The notes under the pieces were generated by a model, which saw only the letters and a program-made list of their open reading frames with translations, did no database searches and had not been told where the DNA came from. Below are positions 59,535-59,981 of a stretch of DNA of 59,981 nt, piece after piece. The position numbers and the translations under genes were made by a program. The DNA comes from Caldithrix sp. (lineage in GTDB: Bacteria; Zhuqueibacterota; Zhuqueibacteria; Thermofontimicrobiales; Sulfurfontimicrobiaceae), in assembly GCA_020722815.1 (NCBI GenBank), contig DYKB01000041.1:1-59981 (forward strand). The letters are read 5' to 3'. How positions within the stretch are numbered: the first letter of the stretch is position 1; every line of letters begins with the position of its first letter.

Positions 59535-59981
59535 CTAATCATTACGCACAAGTTTTTCTTGACTTTGCGGAATGAGGTAAAAGAGGTGAAAGACGGTGAC
59601 GATATCGTAAAGGCGGTGGAGACCGCGCCAGATGGTGGTGATACCTGGGGGGGCCATCATTTTTCATCATTTTTACGGCCGAGGAAGCCGCCGAGTTTGA
59701 CGATGATGGTAATCATCTCTTCGAGGGACGGTTCGGCGCGGGGCAAGATGGTGGTTTGATAATGGTAGCAAAATAATGCCTGCCACTCATCGGTTTCGAG
59801 GAGCACGGAACAGGGGAGGTTGGGGTATTGGCGGCCGAAGCGGAGCGTGAAGAAGATGCGCCAGGCGACGATGAGGTCGATGATGAGACAGCGGTGAAGA
59901 CGGTTGGCGGTTGGCCGCGGGTTGATTTTTTGGGGGGTAACACCAGGACCTGGGCGAAGCGGACTTCGAGGGTGGCGGTAC
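59535..59981 (-). pseudogene. IS4-family (Tn5-like) transposase C-terminal remnant
   Basis: Read on the minus strand from the window edge, TLEVRFAQVLVLPPKK belongs to the core of IS4-type transposases. After a frame change comes NRLHRCLIIDLIVAWRIFF...YPNLPCSVLLETDEWQALF...LGGFLGRKNDEK, then after another frame change PGITTIWRGLHRLYDIV to a stop at 59535. The order matches the C-terminal third of Tn5-like transposases, with roughly 100 residues deleted and at least two frameshifts, one at a G-run near 59647. Base composition is more GC-rich than neighbours, suggesting recent entry. Confidence 0.75.

Noticed and set aside
59713..59943. Minus-strand 76-codon frame rich in Ser/Pro
   Set aside because: It is an out-of-frame reading of the decayed transposase.

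Overview
The window is a chromosomal stretch of a moderately AT-rich, Gram-negative bacterium. An outer membrane is implied by a TonB-dependent receptor, a peptidase/beta-propeller/beta-barrel protein and a surface-repeat protein. The gene mix suggests an oxygen-exposed anaerobe of the FCB/Calditrichota/KSB1 kind: ferredoxin-linked 2-oxoacid oxidoreductase, rubrerythrin, desulfoferrodoxin, Na+-NQR-type subunits, a HEAT-DUF1080 protein and carboxypeptidase-regulatory plus TonB receptors. That placement is inference from gene content; there is no rRNA or marker gene to settle it. I saw no tRNA, rRNA or CRISPR.

Region 1 (about 0.3-26.6 kb) is almost entirely minus-strand and is a redox, iron-sulfur and oxygen-defence block. 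Read in the direction of transcription (right to left) it holds: nqrC-D-E-F plus an unknown gene; the three-gene NAD(P) transhydrogenase; a Fur/PerR-type regulator with a ferritin-like protein; ferritin; a small winged-helix protein; Nfu; the flavoprotein and iron-sulfur subunits of succinate dehydrogenase/fumarate reductase; a cysteine desulfurase-like protein, a NifU/IscU scaffold, DsrE2, TusA, a lipoprotein with thioredoxin and NHL domains, and DsrE; desulfoferrodoxin; a Tat-exported superoxide dismutase; rubrerythrin; nitroreductase; two small secreted proteins with CxxxxCH motifs; a small membrane gene pair; a CBS protein; rubredoxin; and the two subunits of a 2-oxoacid:ferredoxin oxidoreductase. 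Electron input (KorAB), electron carriers, Na+ and NADPH coupling, Fe-S assembly, iron storage and superoxide/peroxide reduction sit side by side, with candidate Fur-family operators at three points. The desulfurase-like protein lacks the PLP-binding lysine.

Region 2 (26.8-45.9 kb) is mixed: a beta-lactamase-fold hydrolase, a tandem amidohydrolase, a DNA alkylation repair protein, an SPFH protein, a Tat-exported Gfo/Idh/MocA oxidoreductase with a HEAT-DUF1080 protein, a glycoside-hydrolase-like gene broken by a short mobile element, a thioredoxin with a His/Asp tail, a 15-residue-repeat surface protein, small enzymes and a TonB-dependent receptor.

Region 3 (46.7-60 kb) holds the peptidase/beta-propeller/barrel protein, archease with RtcB RNA ligase, penicillin-binding protein 1C, alkaline phosphatase, a decayed sugar ABC transporter (one permease truncated, the other intact with a very large extracytoplasmic insert) and a decayed IS4-type transposase running off the right edge.

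Intergenic DNA is crowded with short non-autonomous palindromic elements of at least seven families. Some have clear target duplications, some are nested, and one has replaced part of a gene. No intact transposase is present, so they must be mobilised from elsewhere or be relics.
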